From Platynereis dumerilii (Eukaryota; Annelida; Polychaeta; Phyllodocida; Nereididae), in NCBI GenBank assembly GCA_026936325.1, contig JAPTHN010000003.1, positions 51,700,511 through 51,764,510 of the forward strand: DNA of 64,000 bases, written 5' to 3'. This document shows positions 19,346-29,049 of this stretch, one piece after another. Every line of letters starts with the position of its first letter. The first letter of the stretch is position 1. The position numbers and the translations under genes are program-made. A model generated the notes under the pieces. The model had not been told where the DNA came from. It saw only the letters and a program-made list of their open reading frames with translations, and searched no databases.

Positions 19346-20347
19346 ATGGATTTAAAAGTGGTGGTCATATTAAGCATGACTTTCCTGGCCTTAACAAGCC
19401 AGGGGTTTAAATGTGGGGAATTTGGACAGTGCCTCTGCAGTTACCAGTCAGTGCACTGTGATGATGTTTTGAAGTGCCCAATCCTGCCCATGCGAGCCAG
19501 GGTGGGGAAAAATCTATTTGTGAAAACGACAGGAACCGATTTTGATATCAGCAGTTTGGAAAACACTTATGGCTTTGAGAATGTTGTCATCGATACTTCA
19601 ATTGACGGACTCTGTGATGCTATATCGGACTATTGGTGGGCCACTTGCAATTACTCCGGCAAAGAGAAAAAGTACGAGACGAGGGGGGCAAGGTCGACCG
19701 AGGGACAAAATGGTCGGTATGACCGGTCAGAGCGGCCCCTGCCACAGACACGTGCACCGACCACAGAGGGAGAGCGCGTGCACGCTATGCGCACCATGAG
19801 CACAGCGTGGGAGAAGAAGATCATGGAGCGGGAGGAGGAGCGCCCGACTACAGGGCACGAGGAATTACCTTTTGCGAGTGTTTCAGTGGAAGAACAAGAT
19901 ATCAACACAGAGAGCCACAGGCCGAGTGAAGCTACGACCGATTATGACAGCACGGATGCTGATTTGCGAGATAATGACAGTCAACTTTTGGAAAATGGAC
20001 CAGCTGTCAAAAAGAACGGACCAGCTGTCAAAAAGAATGGATTCGATTTGGGGGATTTCGGCGACGTTAACAAGACAATTATCTATATTAGTGCTGCTGG
20101 GGCGATTGCATTCATGATGTTAACGGTCTGTACGTTTATTATTTTGGTTAGGAAGTGCATTGGTGGAAAACGGGACCCTCGCTGCCTAGTCCGCATTGCT
20201 GAGTGTTGTTGCAATATCTGGCTTATCCCATGCAGAATTTTAAATTGCTTGAGAGGCAGGAGGAATGTTTATAGGTTGCAAAAGATGAATGGGAGTGATG
20301 ATGATGATGATTCTGGAGGATTTGGAAATCCCACTTACTCCATCTAA
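19346..20347 (+). CDS. Intronless type I membrane protein with NPxY tail (unknown)
   Basis: A 333-residue protein in one frame, not recognised. Residues 1-20 form a signal peptide (VVVILSMTFLALTSQG). The mature N-terminus is Cys-rich (C23, C29, C31, C38, C44, then C90 and C101); its C-x-C...C...P spacing recalls an LRR N-cap, but this is a guess. Residues 105-242 are hydrophilic, charged and Thr/Ser/Glu-rich, a stalk-like ectodomain with a GPAVKKN tandem pair (218-231) and possible N-glycosylation at NYS (102) and NKT (242). One transmembrane helix lies at about 244-268. The tail has a juxtamembrane Cys cluster (C271, C280, C287-289, C296, C301) suggesting palmitoylation, an acidic DDDDD run, and a final GNPTYSI containing an NPxY endocytosis/PTB motif. 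The ATG context is GCAACATGG. It is a probable host surface receptor or adaptor-binding protein. Confidence 0.75.
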   Translation: MDLKVVVILSMTFLALTSQGFKCGEFGQCLCSYQSVHCDDVLKCPILPMRARVGKNLFVKTTGTDFDISSLENTYGFENVVIDTSIDGLCDAISDYWWATCNYSGKEKKYETRGARSTEGQNGRYDRSERPLPQTRAPTTEGERVHAMRTMSTAWEKKIMEREEERPTTGHEELPFASVSVEEQDINTESHRPSEATTDYDSTDADLRDNDSQLLENGPAVKKNGPAVKKNGFDLGDFGDVNKTIIYISAAGAIAFMMLTVCTFIILVRKCIGGKRDPRCLVRIAECCCNIWLIPCRILNCLRGRRNVYRLQKMNGSDDDDDSGGFGNPTYSI

Positions 20348-20355
20348 AGTTTAAA

Positions 20356-20465
20356 AGTTTAATCTATAGTATGTTTGGGCCATTTTTGACATTAAAAATT
20401 ATTTTTTGGAACTAAAGCTTAATCAGCAGTATGTTTGGGTCTTTTTGGACATTTTGACATTAAAT
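20356..20465. repeat. Short direct duplication in the 3' flank of the membrane-protein gene
   Basis: Two copies of a segment with TTAATC, then AGTATGTTTGGG, then a TTTTTGACATTAAA-type end lie at about 20356-20399 and 20415-20465. Both contain a GTATGT word that could act as a splice donor. Confidence 0.55.
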
Positions 20466-20480
20466 TTTTTTTTTTTTGCA

Positions 20481-20712
20481 GATGTTAGGCCCCGGATGGG
20501 ATTATATAATAGTAAACTTTCCCTTGCCATGGAATTTACCTATAGCTGTTGGGCAACACGGAATTGGGCCAGTACCGGAAAGGGAACCAGTACCGGATAG
20601 GGTACATGGTGTGAATGCTAGCGTTCAAACAAATTTAAGAAGTCCTAGGATAATGGCAGATATGGATAAAGAAGCAGTTCTGAAACATACACTGAGGCCC
20701 GTAAGGAAGTAA
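20481..20712 (+). CDS. Candidate downstream exon (unknown)
   Basis: A long T-run ending in GCAG makes a strong splice acceptor at 20480. It is followed by an open frame of about 77 residues ending in a stop at 20710-20712. The frame starts MLGPGWDYIIVNFPLPWNLP and contains a short PVPEREPVPDRV repeat. The segment precedes a tandem array. It could be an alternative or 3' exon of the membrane-protein gene, since a GTATGT donor lies after that gene's stop, or a chance frame. No homology is recognised. Confidence 0.3.
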
Positions 20713-20719
20713 ATTTTTC

Positions 20720-21975
20720 ATTCAAAATTTTTCTTTAAAAAAATGCTTTTCAGGTAGAAAAAATTTGGTATTTAGTCTAATTTGATATAGAAGCTTAAAA
20801 AAAAAAACTTTTTAAAATTTTTTATGACTTTAAAAACATTGAACCGATATAACATGATTAAAATTTTTGAAGTTGAAGTTTTGGGTGAAAAGGGAAAGAG
20901 AGATTTTAAAATAATTCTCAACTTTCAAATGACTGAAAGAACATGTGTACAATGTTCTGATTATATTTGTAATATAATCGCACCAGCAGCACTAATGTAG
21001 ATTAATTTCAGGACATTTTTTTTTTGAGTTATTAGGTCATATAAAAGTGATCTAGAGTTTCAAAATTTTCGTTAAAAAATGCTTTTTCTGGTAAATTACA
21101 AAATTTGGTGTTAAGTCTAATTGATGACTGAGCTTAAAATATAATTTCAAAAAGATTTTATGCCTTCAAAAACATTGCAGGGATATGAAGTGATAAAAAG
21201 ACATTATAAACTTCTATATTGGGAGATATTTGAAGTTGAAGTTTTGGGTGAAAAGGGAAAGAGAGATTTTAAAATAATTCTCAACTTTCAAATGACTGAA
21301 AGAACATGTGTACAATGTTCTGATTATATTTATATTAATTTCAGGACATTTTTTAGTTATTGGGTCATATAAAAGTGATCTAGAGTTTCAAAATTTTCGT
21401 TAAAAAAATGCTTTTTCTGGTAAATTACAAAATTTGGTGTTAAGTCTAATTGATGACTGAGCTTAAAATAACATTTTAAAAAGATTTTATCCCTTCAAAA
21501 ACATTGCAGGGATATGAAGTGATAAAAAGACATTATAAACTTCTGTATTGGAAGATATTTGAAGTTGAAGTTTGGGTGAAAAGGGAAAGAGAGATTTTAA
21601 AATAATTCTCAACTTTCAAACGACTGAAAGAACATGTGTACAATGTTCTGATTATATTTATATTAATTTCAGGACATTTTTGAGTTATTAGGTCATATAA
21701 AAGTGATCTAGAGTTTCAAAATTTTCGTTAAAAAATTGCTTTTTCTGGTAAATTACAAAATTTGGTGTTAAGTCTAATTGATGACTGAGCTTAAAATATA
21801 ATTTCAAAAAGATTTTATGCCTTTAAAAACATTGAGGTGATATGAAGTGATAAAAAGTCATTATCATCTTCTATATTGGGAGATATTTCAGGTTGAAGTT
21901 TTGGGTGAAAAAGAGAAATCATATTTAAAGAAAAATTCTCAAGTTTCCAATGTTCTGATTATATTAATATTAATT
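20720..21975. repeat. Tandem array, unit about 327 bp
   Basis: About four copies. The anchor GTGATCTAGAGTTTCAAAA recurs at about 21049, 21377 and 21703, giving periods of 328 and 326. Other recurring blocks are GAAGTTGAAGTTTTGGGTGAAAAG and GAAAGAACATGTGTACAATG. The first and last copies are incomplete and more diverged. There is no conserved coding frame. It is an AT-rich local satellite. Confidence 0.85.
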
Positions 21976-22830
21976 AAAAGACATTTTTGAGTTCTTAGGT
22001 GATATAAAAGCGAACTATAGTATGAGAGTATTTTTATGGAATGTGTGTTATTATTATTTTGTTAAAGTATTAACTTTGTTGTCAGAATGGATGAAAGACT
22101 AGTTTAACTTTTTGTGTATTAGAACTAAAGTTACTTATTTTTGAGTTATTAGGTGATATAAAAGAGAACTATAGTATGAGAGTATTTTTATGGAATGTGT
22201 GTTATTATTATTTTGTTAAAGTATTAACTTTGTTGTCAGAATGGATGAAAAGACTAGTTTAACTTTTTTTTTTGTGTATTAGAACAAAAGTTACTTATAC
22301 TAGTTGTTAAGATGGACCAAAAGTTGTGTTATTTTACTATGAAATAAGGAAATGTTTATTAATAGATATTACATGGGAGTGTTTGTTTTATTTTAAGAAA
22401 TTGAGTAAAAGATATCATCATATCAATTTAGTTTTTTCATGTAAACAGGATTATTAAGTATATACATGATATATATGTATACATTTTGGAAATGATATTT
22501 GACAAGGTGACTGTGGTATTTGGAGATATTATGATGGATCAAAAGTTGTGTTATTTACTAGGAAATAAGGAAATATTTATTAATCGATATTACAGGGGGG
22601 AGTGTTTGTTTTGGAATAATTGAGTAAAAGATATCAACTTATTTTTTTCATGTAAAAGGGTTATTAAGCATATATGTATAAATTTTTGAAATGTTATTCG
22701 ACAAGGTGACTGAGGTATTATCTGATAATATGATGGATCAAAAGTTGTTTTTTTTTGTGGAGAAATTAGGGTAAAAAGATTTGAACTTATTTAAAAATTT
22801 TGAAATGTTATTTGACAAGGTGAATCCGGT
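21975..22830. repeat. Further tandem units of 154 bp and about 200-220 bp
   Basis: Directly after the 327-bp array, an ATAGTATGAGAGTATTTTTA-containing unit is repeated with a 154-bp period (22017 and 22171). Units beginning GATGGAYCAAAAGTTGTGTT then recur near 22312, 22533 and 22733. The link GAGTTATTAGGTGATATAAAAG resembles a piece of the 327-bp unit, so the arrays are probably related by stepwise duplication. Confidence 0.75.
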
Positions 22831-22879
22831 ATTCCCCTCATATTATTCAAGTTTGTTATGAAATAAAATTTTATATTTT

Positions 22880-24160
22880 TGGAAAAATTTAGTTTGTTAA
22901 AATTTTTATGGTAAAAAGATAAAATTGACTCCTTCTTATTGTAAGAAAAGCGGAACTCAATGGATTGAGGCAAATTGTGCTTTTGAACTGTTCTGTTGTG
23001 TGTCATCTGAATTCATGTTGGACAACTCTTTCAATCTACCTTCGACTAGTGGTCTTGTCATTAATATTGTGAAAGTTAAATTGACTACTTATTGAAGAAA
23101 AAGCGGAACTCAATGGATTGAGGCAAATTGTGCTTTTGAACTGTTCTGTTGTGCATCATCTGGATCCATATTGGACGACTGTTTCAATCTACCTTCGACT
23201 GGTGGTCTTGTCATTAAAATGGTGAAAGTTAAATTGACTACTCATTGAAGAAAAGCGGAACTCTGTGGATTGAGGCAAATTGTGCTTTTGAACAGTTCTG
23301 TTGTGCATCATCTGGATCCATATTGGACGACTGTTTCAATCTACCTTCGACTGGTGGTCTTGTCATTAATATGGTGAAAGTTCAATTGACTACTTATTGA
23401 AGAAAAGCGGAACTCAATGGATTGAGACTAATTTATGCTTTTGAACAGATCTATTGTGAGTCACCTGAGCCCATGTTGGACGACTGTTTCAATCTACCTT
23501 TGAGTCATCTGGTTCCATGGCGGACAACTGTTTCAATCTACCTTCGACTGGTGGTCTTGTCATTAATATGATAAAAGTTAAATTGACTCCTTGTTGTAAG
23601 AAAAGCGGAACTCAATGGAATGAGACAAATTTGTGCTTTTGAACAGATCTATTGTGAGTCACATGGGTCCATGTTGGACGACTGTTTCAATCTACCTTCG
23701 ACTAGCGGTCTTGTCATTGATATAGTAAAAGTTAAAAGGTGTCCTTCTTGTGGTAAGAAAAGGGAGTTGAAAGGATAGGGCACAGCTTGTGCTTTTTTTT
23801 TTAAAAAAAGATATCTTGTTGAATGATCTGGATCTATGTTTGATGGCTGTTTCAATTTACCTTCGCATCATAGTCTACTAGACCTCTCAATTGATGTAGT
23901 TAATACAAAATAGTAGGAGTCATTGGAGTGATGGGGTGACGATTTCTTGTTGTGTAGCTGCTGTTTATGTTATGTTGGACTGCAGTTTCAATTAACTTTC
24001 ATTTAGTAATACTACCCTACTGACAGTTAGCCTTCAAAATGTGATTTAACACAGGAGTTTTTAAAAAAAATAAAATTTGAGAGTCGTAGTTTGAAGTCTG
24101 TTATTGTTGTGAAGCTTAGACCTATGTTGGACAACAGTTTCAATCAACTTTCACATAAGA
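22880..24160. repeat. Tandem array, unit about 153 bp, SINE-like core
   Basis: About seven or eight copies with AAAAGCGGAACTCAATGG, TGTGCTTTTGAAC and TTGGACGACTGTTTCAATCT blocks. The anchor TTCGACT recurs at 23041, 23194, 23346, 23543 and 23697, with spacings of 153, 152, 197 and 154. The long step holds a local extra insertion. Copies decay towards the right end. The core TGTTTCAATYTACCTTCG resembles part of the tRNA-derived SINE at 62.7 kb. Confidence 0.85.
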
Positions 24161-24770
24161 GTGTCCTGTTCCAGTTACTTTGCAAATTATCATAAATACG
24201 GGGTATTAAAGAGTGAAAATAATGCAGCCAAATAAGAAATTTGACAAACACAGAGATTAGAAATTGAACAAGAAAATGTTTAATTACTTCAAAATAAATA
24301 AAGTGCTGGTCTACATAATCCATTGTGCAGTTACTGGTAAAACTTTGACGATAATATGACACAAGGTTACAAGAATGCTTACAAGACATAAACATTATCA
24401 TAATAACAAGGTTTCGATAAGTAGTGTAAGGAAAATTATGAAGAGCTTATAATATGAAATTTTTTTGACATTTCTGAACAGTTACTGTAGTTGGCAAAAT
24501 TATGAAAGTATAATTCAGCAAGGACGACAAGTTTTGTTCTTTTTTAACAAAAATGATAGTAGCAAAGCAGCATTTTACATATCCAATTGCAAAATTATGA
24601 AGAAAATACAATATTTATGAAATTTCTATACAGTGACTGCCAAAATTATGGAATGATAACACAGTAGAGTGAGAAGACAATGTGATAATACAAAATACAG
24701 CAAAAGTTTTCTAATGGACTAGTTTGGCTAATCTAAAAATAAGAATTAAGACAGGAAATAGCTTGATCAT
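24161..24770. other. Noncoding AT-rich DNA downstream of the 24.8-kb gene
   Basis: No gene is supported. The stretch repeatedly carries AAAATTATGAA words. It would contain the 3' untranslated region of the minus-strand gene at 24771; no clear AATAAA signal on that strand was seen. Confidence 0.4.
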
Positions 24771-25734
24771 CTAATAATTCTTGAAGAATCTATTAAAGAT
24801 TGTGGCTGTAGCATGACCACAATGTATGACAGCAGATTTTTTGATTTGTTCCAGAGCTACTTGAAGGGGGGATCCGGGGTCGGATGCACCCAACAAGTAT
24901 TTGCAAAACTCTGCAGTTGGGGTATTTAGATTGAAGTTCAATTTATAGAGGATGTCTGAGCACATCCTCTGATACCTTGCCCAGGTATCCTTGAGATAAT
25001 TTTGTGCAAGCTCACCACACTGATCAAATGAGATTGAACCATCATCCTGGTAATATTCAAATATTTTGCTTTCATACAACATGCAAGCAATATGCAAACA
25101 TACCGAGTATGAACTGGGCCTAGGAACTATGACCTCCTCAAACCTGTGTGTGGGTTCAGGATTTGTGGTATCTTGAGACAATATTATTTGACCATTGTCA
25201 AACCTGAGGTTAATGTTGATGCAATTATCATCAAGGTTAATGGGTTCATTAGCATCTGATTGGGGTTGGGAATGCAATAACAGGTAGGAATAAGTTTCCC
25301 TGAGCTTCACAGCCTTATCATAAGCAGCTTGGTCGATAAGGATGACCCCCTCACCCCTCCTTGCATCATCTAAAGTCAGGAAGTATTCAGCAGGCCAGTG
25401 ACGATTGACCAAACTTGTCCTGGAAATCAGTTTCATTTTACTGTCTTGCTCGTGTACAAGTAGGCTTAGCCTAAAATGGGGTAACATTTCTTTCAGGCTA
25501 TAAATTAACCAATCATACAGTTCTATAGTCAGATTCATATGTTCTTCTGTGATTTGAAGATCATTGATATGTGACCTTCCATGAACAATGTGCACAAGGG
25601 ATGTTGACCAGTTGCCACGTAAATCCACTGATCTGACGAGTTCAAGGCGATTAGGTAGTACGACCATCCTATTCTCTCGTTCTACTTGCATTTCTTCACT
25701 CCCCTCAATGAGTATTTCCATAAGCGATTCGGTC
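24771..25734 (-). CDS. Unrecognised host-like gene, main (last) exon
   Basis: A minus-strand frame coding for about 320 residues with normal, non-repetitive composition. I do not recognise the family. The exon is bounded upstream by a good acceptor (TTATGTTTTCCAG just right of 25734); the frame runs on beyond it but into low-complexity sequence, so I cut it there. Visible parts are an acidic N-terminus (LIEGSEEMQVERENR), a probable Leu-rich helix (ELYDWLIYSLKEMLPHF), a polar middle, a possible hydrophobic helix (SVCLHIACMLYESKIFEYY), and a C-terminus with IHCGHATATIFNRFF. No signal peptide or transmembrane segment was found. A phase-0 upstream exon could lie at about 26142-26308, where GAG is followed by a GTAATT donor. 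A long clean frame among repeats suggests a real gene or a recently coding one. Confidence 0.55.
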
Positions 25735-26152
25735 TGGAAAACATAATAAAGAAAAATTAAGTTACTCCTTTTGTTTAATTTGATTTTTTTTATCAGCCAT
25801 GACTGATAAAGATAAAGTTCAGAAAAAGTATAACTTGTTTCCAATTTGGTCTTGGGCCAAGAATTAACAGTTTTTGATTATAAAAATAACTAAATATAAG
25901 ATTTTTTTTTTACAAATAATTGTGAATTGAATAATTACAAGAGTGAGAAAGAAGAATAAGGATTTTTTATCTGACAGGACTGACAAAGATAAGACCAAAA
26001 AAGTATAACTTATTTTCAATTTGATATTGGGTGAATAATAAAAAGAATTTTATAGTCAAATAACTAAATATGTTATGTTTTTAAAAAGTAGTGAATTGGT
26101 TAAATACTGCAGTGTGAAAGAGAAATATTGTAATTACCTCTTTTTGTAGGAT

Positions 26153-26422
26153 ATGAATTTCGAACTGATTGGACTTAATCCTGATGTTATTATGCGGCTG
26201 ATGAGCACACATATGCATGATGATGTCGATCCTGGTATTGCCATCGGATTGACACTTGATGTCATGAGCCGCAGAGCTTCTGTTGTACAAAAAAGAACTG
26301 GATGCCATGGTTATTCTATGAAGAGCAGAATGACAGTGAGGAGGGGGACAAAGAATATTAAATATGATTTCAGTGTAATTACTTCAAGGGGGGTGGGGCT
26401 AAGAGAGGGGTGCCATGGCTAA
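26153..26422 (+). other. Exon-like segment of uncertain strand
   Basis: On the plus strand, CTCTTTTTGTAG directly before 26151 is an excellent splice acceptor. The frame that follows (MNFELIGLNPDVIMRLMS, then DPGIAIGLTLDVMSRRASVV) reads like protein. On the minus strand, the same segment is open and ends in GAG before a GTAATT donor, in phase with the exon at 25734. Both cannot easily be true. I could not decide between them and recognise neither product. Confidence 0.3.
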
Positions 26423-27230
26423 CATGCATGAGTGGCTTCAAAGGCATGGGATGGGATGAAAGAACTAACAAAAAAATCCAAGTACAAAATTATATTAATA
26501 GTGTATAAAATAAAATCATTTCTAAAAAACAAAGCATATTTTTGGAATAATGAAATACAAAAACAGAACAATATTATTTGATTAGCTTTCATTGAAGGAC
26601 TCAAATAAAAAATATTACTGTTGATAACAGAATGGATTAATTTTTTTATTCATTTTGTAATGTAAATTCTTTTTTTCTAGTAAGAGAAAGATATTGTTGG
26701 GAGTTTCTTTTATGGAAAAAGTATTTGACAGAAGTCAGTCGTAACTTCGGGCTAGGACAAAATGACAAAAGAGAACTCACGTGAGATTTGGTTATAAGGC
26801 GAGAGTTGAGCGTGACGTCACAGGTGTAAACAACATGGCGTCGATGGAAGAGAAGGGGAGGGAATGAAGCTAAGGAAAATGACGATTATGGAGTTTTCGA
26901 AGATATTTGGAATACTAGAGGTGGGTATAGACGATGAAATAGTGTGAATAGTGTCTTCGCATAGATGCAGTACAGCGAATGCGAAGATTTATAGGATATT
27001 TTTGTAGTTAAACTTGATTTATTATTGAGCTGTCTGTGTTACTCTGTGAAATTTGTTTGGAACAGAGTCTTTTTAAAAACTGTCATTCGTCGTTCGACAT
27101 GTCTCTGAAATAATACCTTTTTTGCTGGATAGGGATATTTAAGTTGATAAAAAAATCATGAATGTGTATTGTTACCAGATTACACAGTTATAAACTAATA
27201 CTGTGTTAGGAAATTATTGATTCAATATGA
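26423..27230. promoter_or_regulatory. Noncoding segment with promoter-like island near 26.80-26.93 kb
   Basis: Around 26813-26820 there is a perfect palindromic CRE (TGACGTCA). It is followed within 20 bases by AACATGGCGTCGATGG, which matches the ATGGCG core of YY1-type initiator sites found at many animal gene starts. A short frame after it (MTIMEFSKIFGILE) ends at GAGGTGGGT, a possible donor. This may be the first exon and promoter of a plus-strand gene, or a bidirectional start shared with the 24.8-kb gene. The rest of the stretch holds nothing recognisable. Confidence 0.35.
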
Positions 27231-27483
27231 TCTAATTGTTGTTATTATTCTTTTCTTCTTCTTATTCTTGTTATTATTATTATTTTTGACAGTTGAATTT
27301 AAAAAATAGATGTGTGATAATACTGAATAATTAAAAAGGCGATTGCGTGACAAGCACATCCCTGGGGCGATTAATCCGAGATCAAAGGGAATAATTAAAG
27401 GGCAATTATCTTTTGCCTGCATCCACAGGGGTGGATAAGCCAGGATGCCCAAATGGACCAAAAAAAATCAATAAACAGACCAA

Positions 27484-28325
27484 TTAAGGATGCCATACTG
27501 GAAATAGGGTAGTCCTGTCCCCATAGTTCTTCAGAGTTTTTATCGATGGTCGGACAAGTGTTACAGTGTTGCTGCTCCATAAATTCGTACGTGCTGACGT
27601 CTTCACCGTTATAAGTTCCATTAGATAAACCGGAGCAGTGTTCCAATGGATGCATTTAAAAATAATACAAACAAGCTTATAACTAATTCTATAAGAGACA
27701 GGCAACCAATGTAAATTCTCTAGTACTGGAGTGATGTGAATGTGGTCCCTCTTGTGAATCCGACATACCAAACGTGCTGCTGCATTCTGGATGGCCTGTA
27801 ATTTTCGTAATTGAGTGCTTTGTATGCCTGTAAGTACACTGTTGCAGCAGCCAAGTCGGGACGTTACAAAAGCATGGATCAACTTTTGAGTCATCTGCTG
27901 GTTTAAAAGATGGTGAATTTTACCTATTCTCCAAAGACAGAATGAAGCAGACTTGCATACATTTGAAACCTGAAGCGACATGGTTGCATTGCTATCAAAC
28001 CAAACCCCTAGATTACGAACAGTGGAAGTTTTTTCAATTTTACTTTCACCGACACTAATGGTGTTACAAACTGGCAAAGATCTCTTAAATTTTGAGGTGA
28101 AACACACAAGCTCAGCCTTAGCATCATTCAAGGCAAGGAAATTCTTACTCATCCAGGTTCTAATCTCTGATACACAATTTTCTATTGTCATTTTTGCATC
28201 TGATTTCTCACAGCTAATATATAATTGAGTGTCATCTGCGAAGATAACGGTTTTACAACCATATTTGGCAATAACATCTTCTAATGGCGCAACATACAAT
28301 GTGAAAAACAAGGGACCCAAAATAG
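27484..28325 (-). mobile_element. 5'-truncated CR1/L2-like LINE, reverse transcriptase C-terminal part
   Basis: The minus strand codes for the second half of a non-LTR reverse transcriptase. It starts abruptly at SILGPLFFTLYVAPLEDVI and continues with FADDTQLYISC (catalytic YADD-type box, about 28219-28248), LGVWFD, and the C-terminal LGCCNSVLTGI...LQAIQNAAARLV and LHWLPVSYRI blocks typical of CR1/L2-group ORF2. Everything 5' of the SILGP box is missing, as expected of incomplete reverse transcription. The frame decays after YGDR. The 5' break abuts the ATTAATGACCTA-type repeats at the end of the inverted composite. AT-rich triplet runs near 27240-27290 may mark its tail. Confidence 0.88.
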
Positions 28326-28626
28326 ACCTCATTAACCTAATTAATGACCTAGTTGACCTAATTAATGACCTCATGAACCAAATTAATGGCTCATTGACCT
28401 AATAAGTAATGACCCAATTGACCTCATTAACCCAATTAATTAATGGACCTATGACCTAGATATATTTGACCAATGTTAACTCTAGGTCTATTTGACAGGA
28501 TTCCCTGACCCTGATTTCTTGACAGATGATCTATCTGACCTCCTAGAGCAGTAGACCAATCACATCCATCCTCTTGGGAGTAGTAATCTCCTGATTATTT
28601 AAAATACTAAGCCCTGATTGGCTGAT

Positions 28627-28978
28627 TTATAACAAACAATATTTTTTCAATTTTCAACTTTTATTATTATAAATTTTCATACAATCTTTTTATTATACAC
28701 AGAATTCACACACAACTTACATACATACGACTGTACATTTTTTAAAATAATATATGATAATATATAACTGTATATTAATACTTCCTTACTAACATAATAA
28801 ATTACCTCAATAACACAGTTAATTACGTCATCCACCTAACAACATTTTTTCAAATTTCAACTTTTATTATTGTAAATTTTCATACAATCTTCTTATTATA
28901 CCCAGAATTCACACACAAGCTACATACATACAAATGTACATTTTAAATAATATATATATGGCAAAATATAACTGTATA
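28627..28978. repeat. Direct duplication inside the left arm of composite B
   Basis: A block starting CAATATTTTTTCAATTTTCAAC and ending at ATATAACTGTATATT occurs twice, at about 28627-28770 and 28843-28978, with a unique link between. The right arm has the block once (about 44802-44935, reverse complement). The duplication therefore either postdates arm formation or was lost from the right arm. Confidence 0.75.
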
Positions 28979-29049
28979 TTTGTACAAGTATACAAAACAT
29001 GACCATATGGTAGTGTTTCAAAATTATCCAGTAATATTCTTTTTGTGTA

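Noticed and set aside
20720-21975. Coding potential within the 327-bp units
   Set aside because: Frames are short and not kept open between units.
24771-26308. The 24.8-kb gene as part of a Polinton or other transposon
   Set aside because: No transposase, polymerase, integrase or capsid motif and no flanking inverted repeats were seen, so it is left as an unknown gene.
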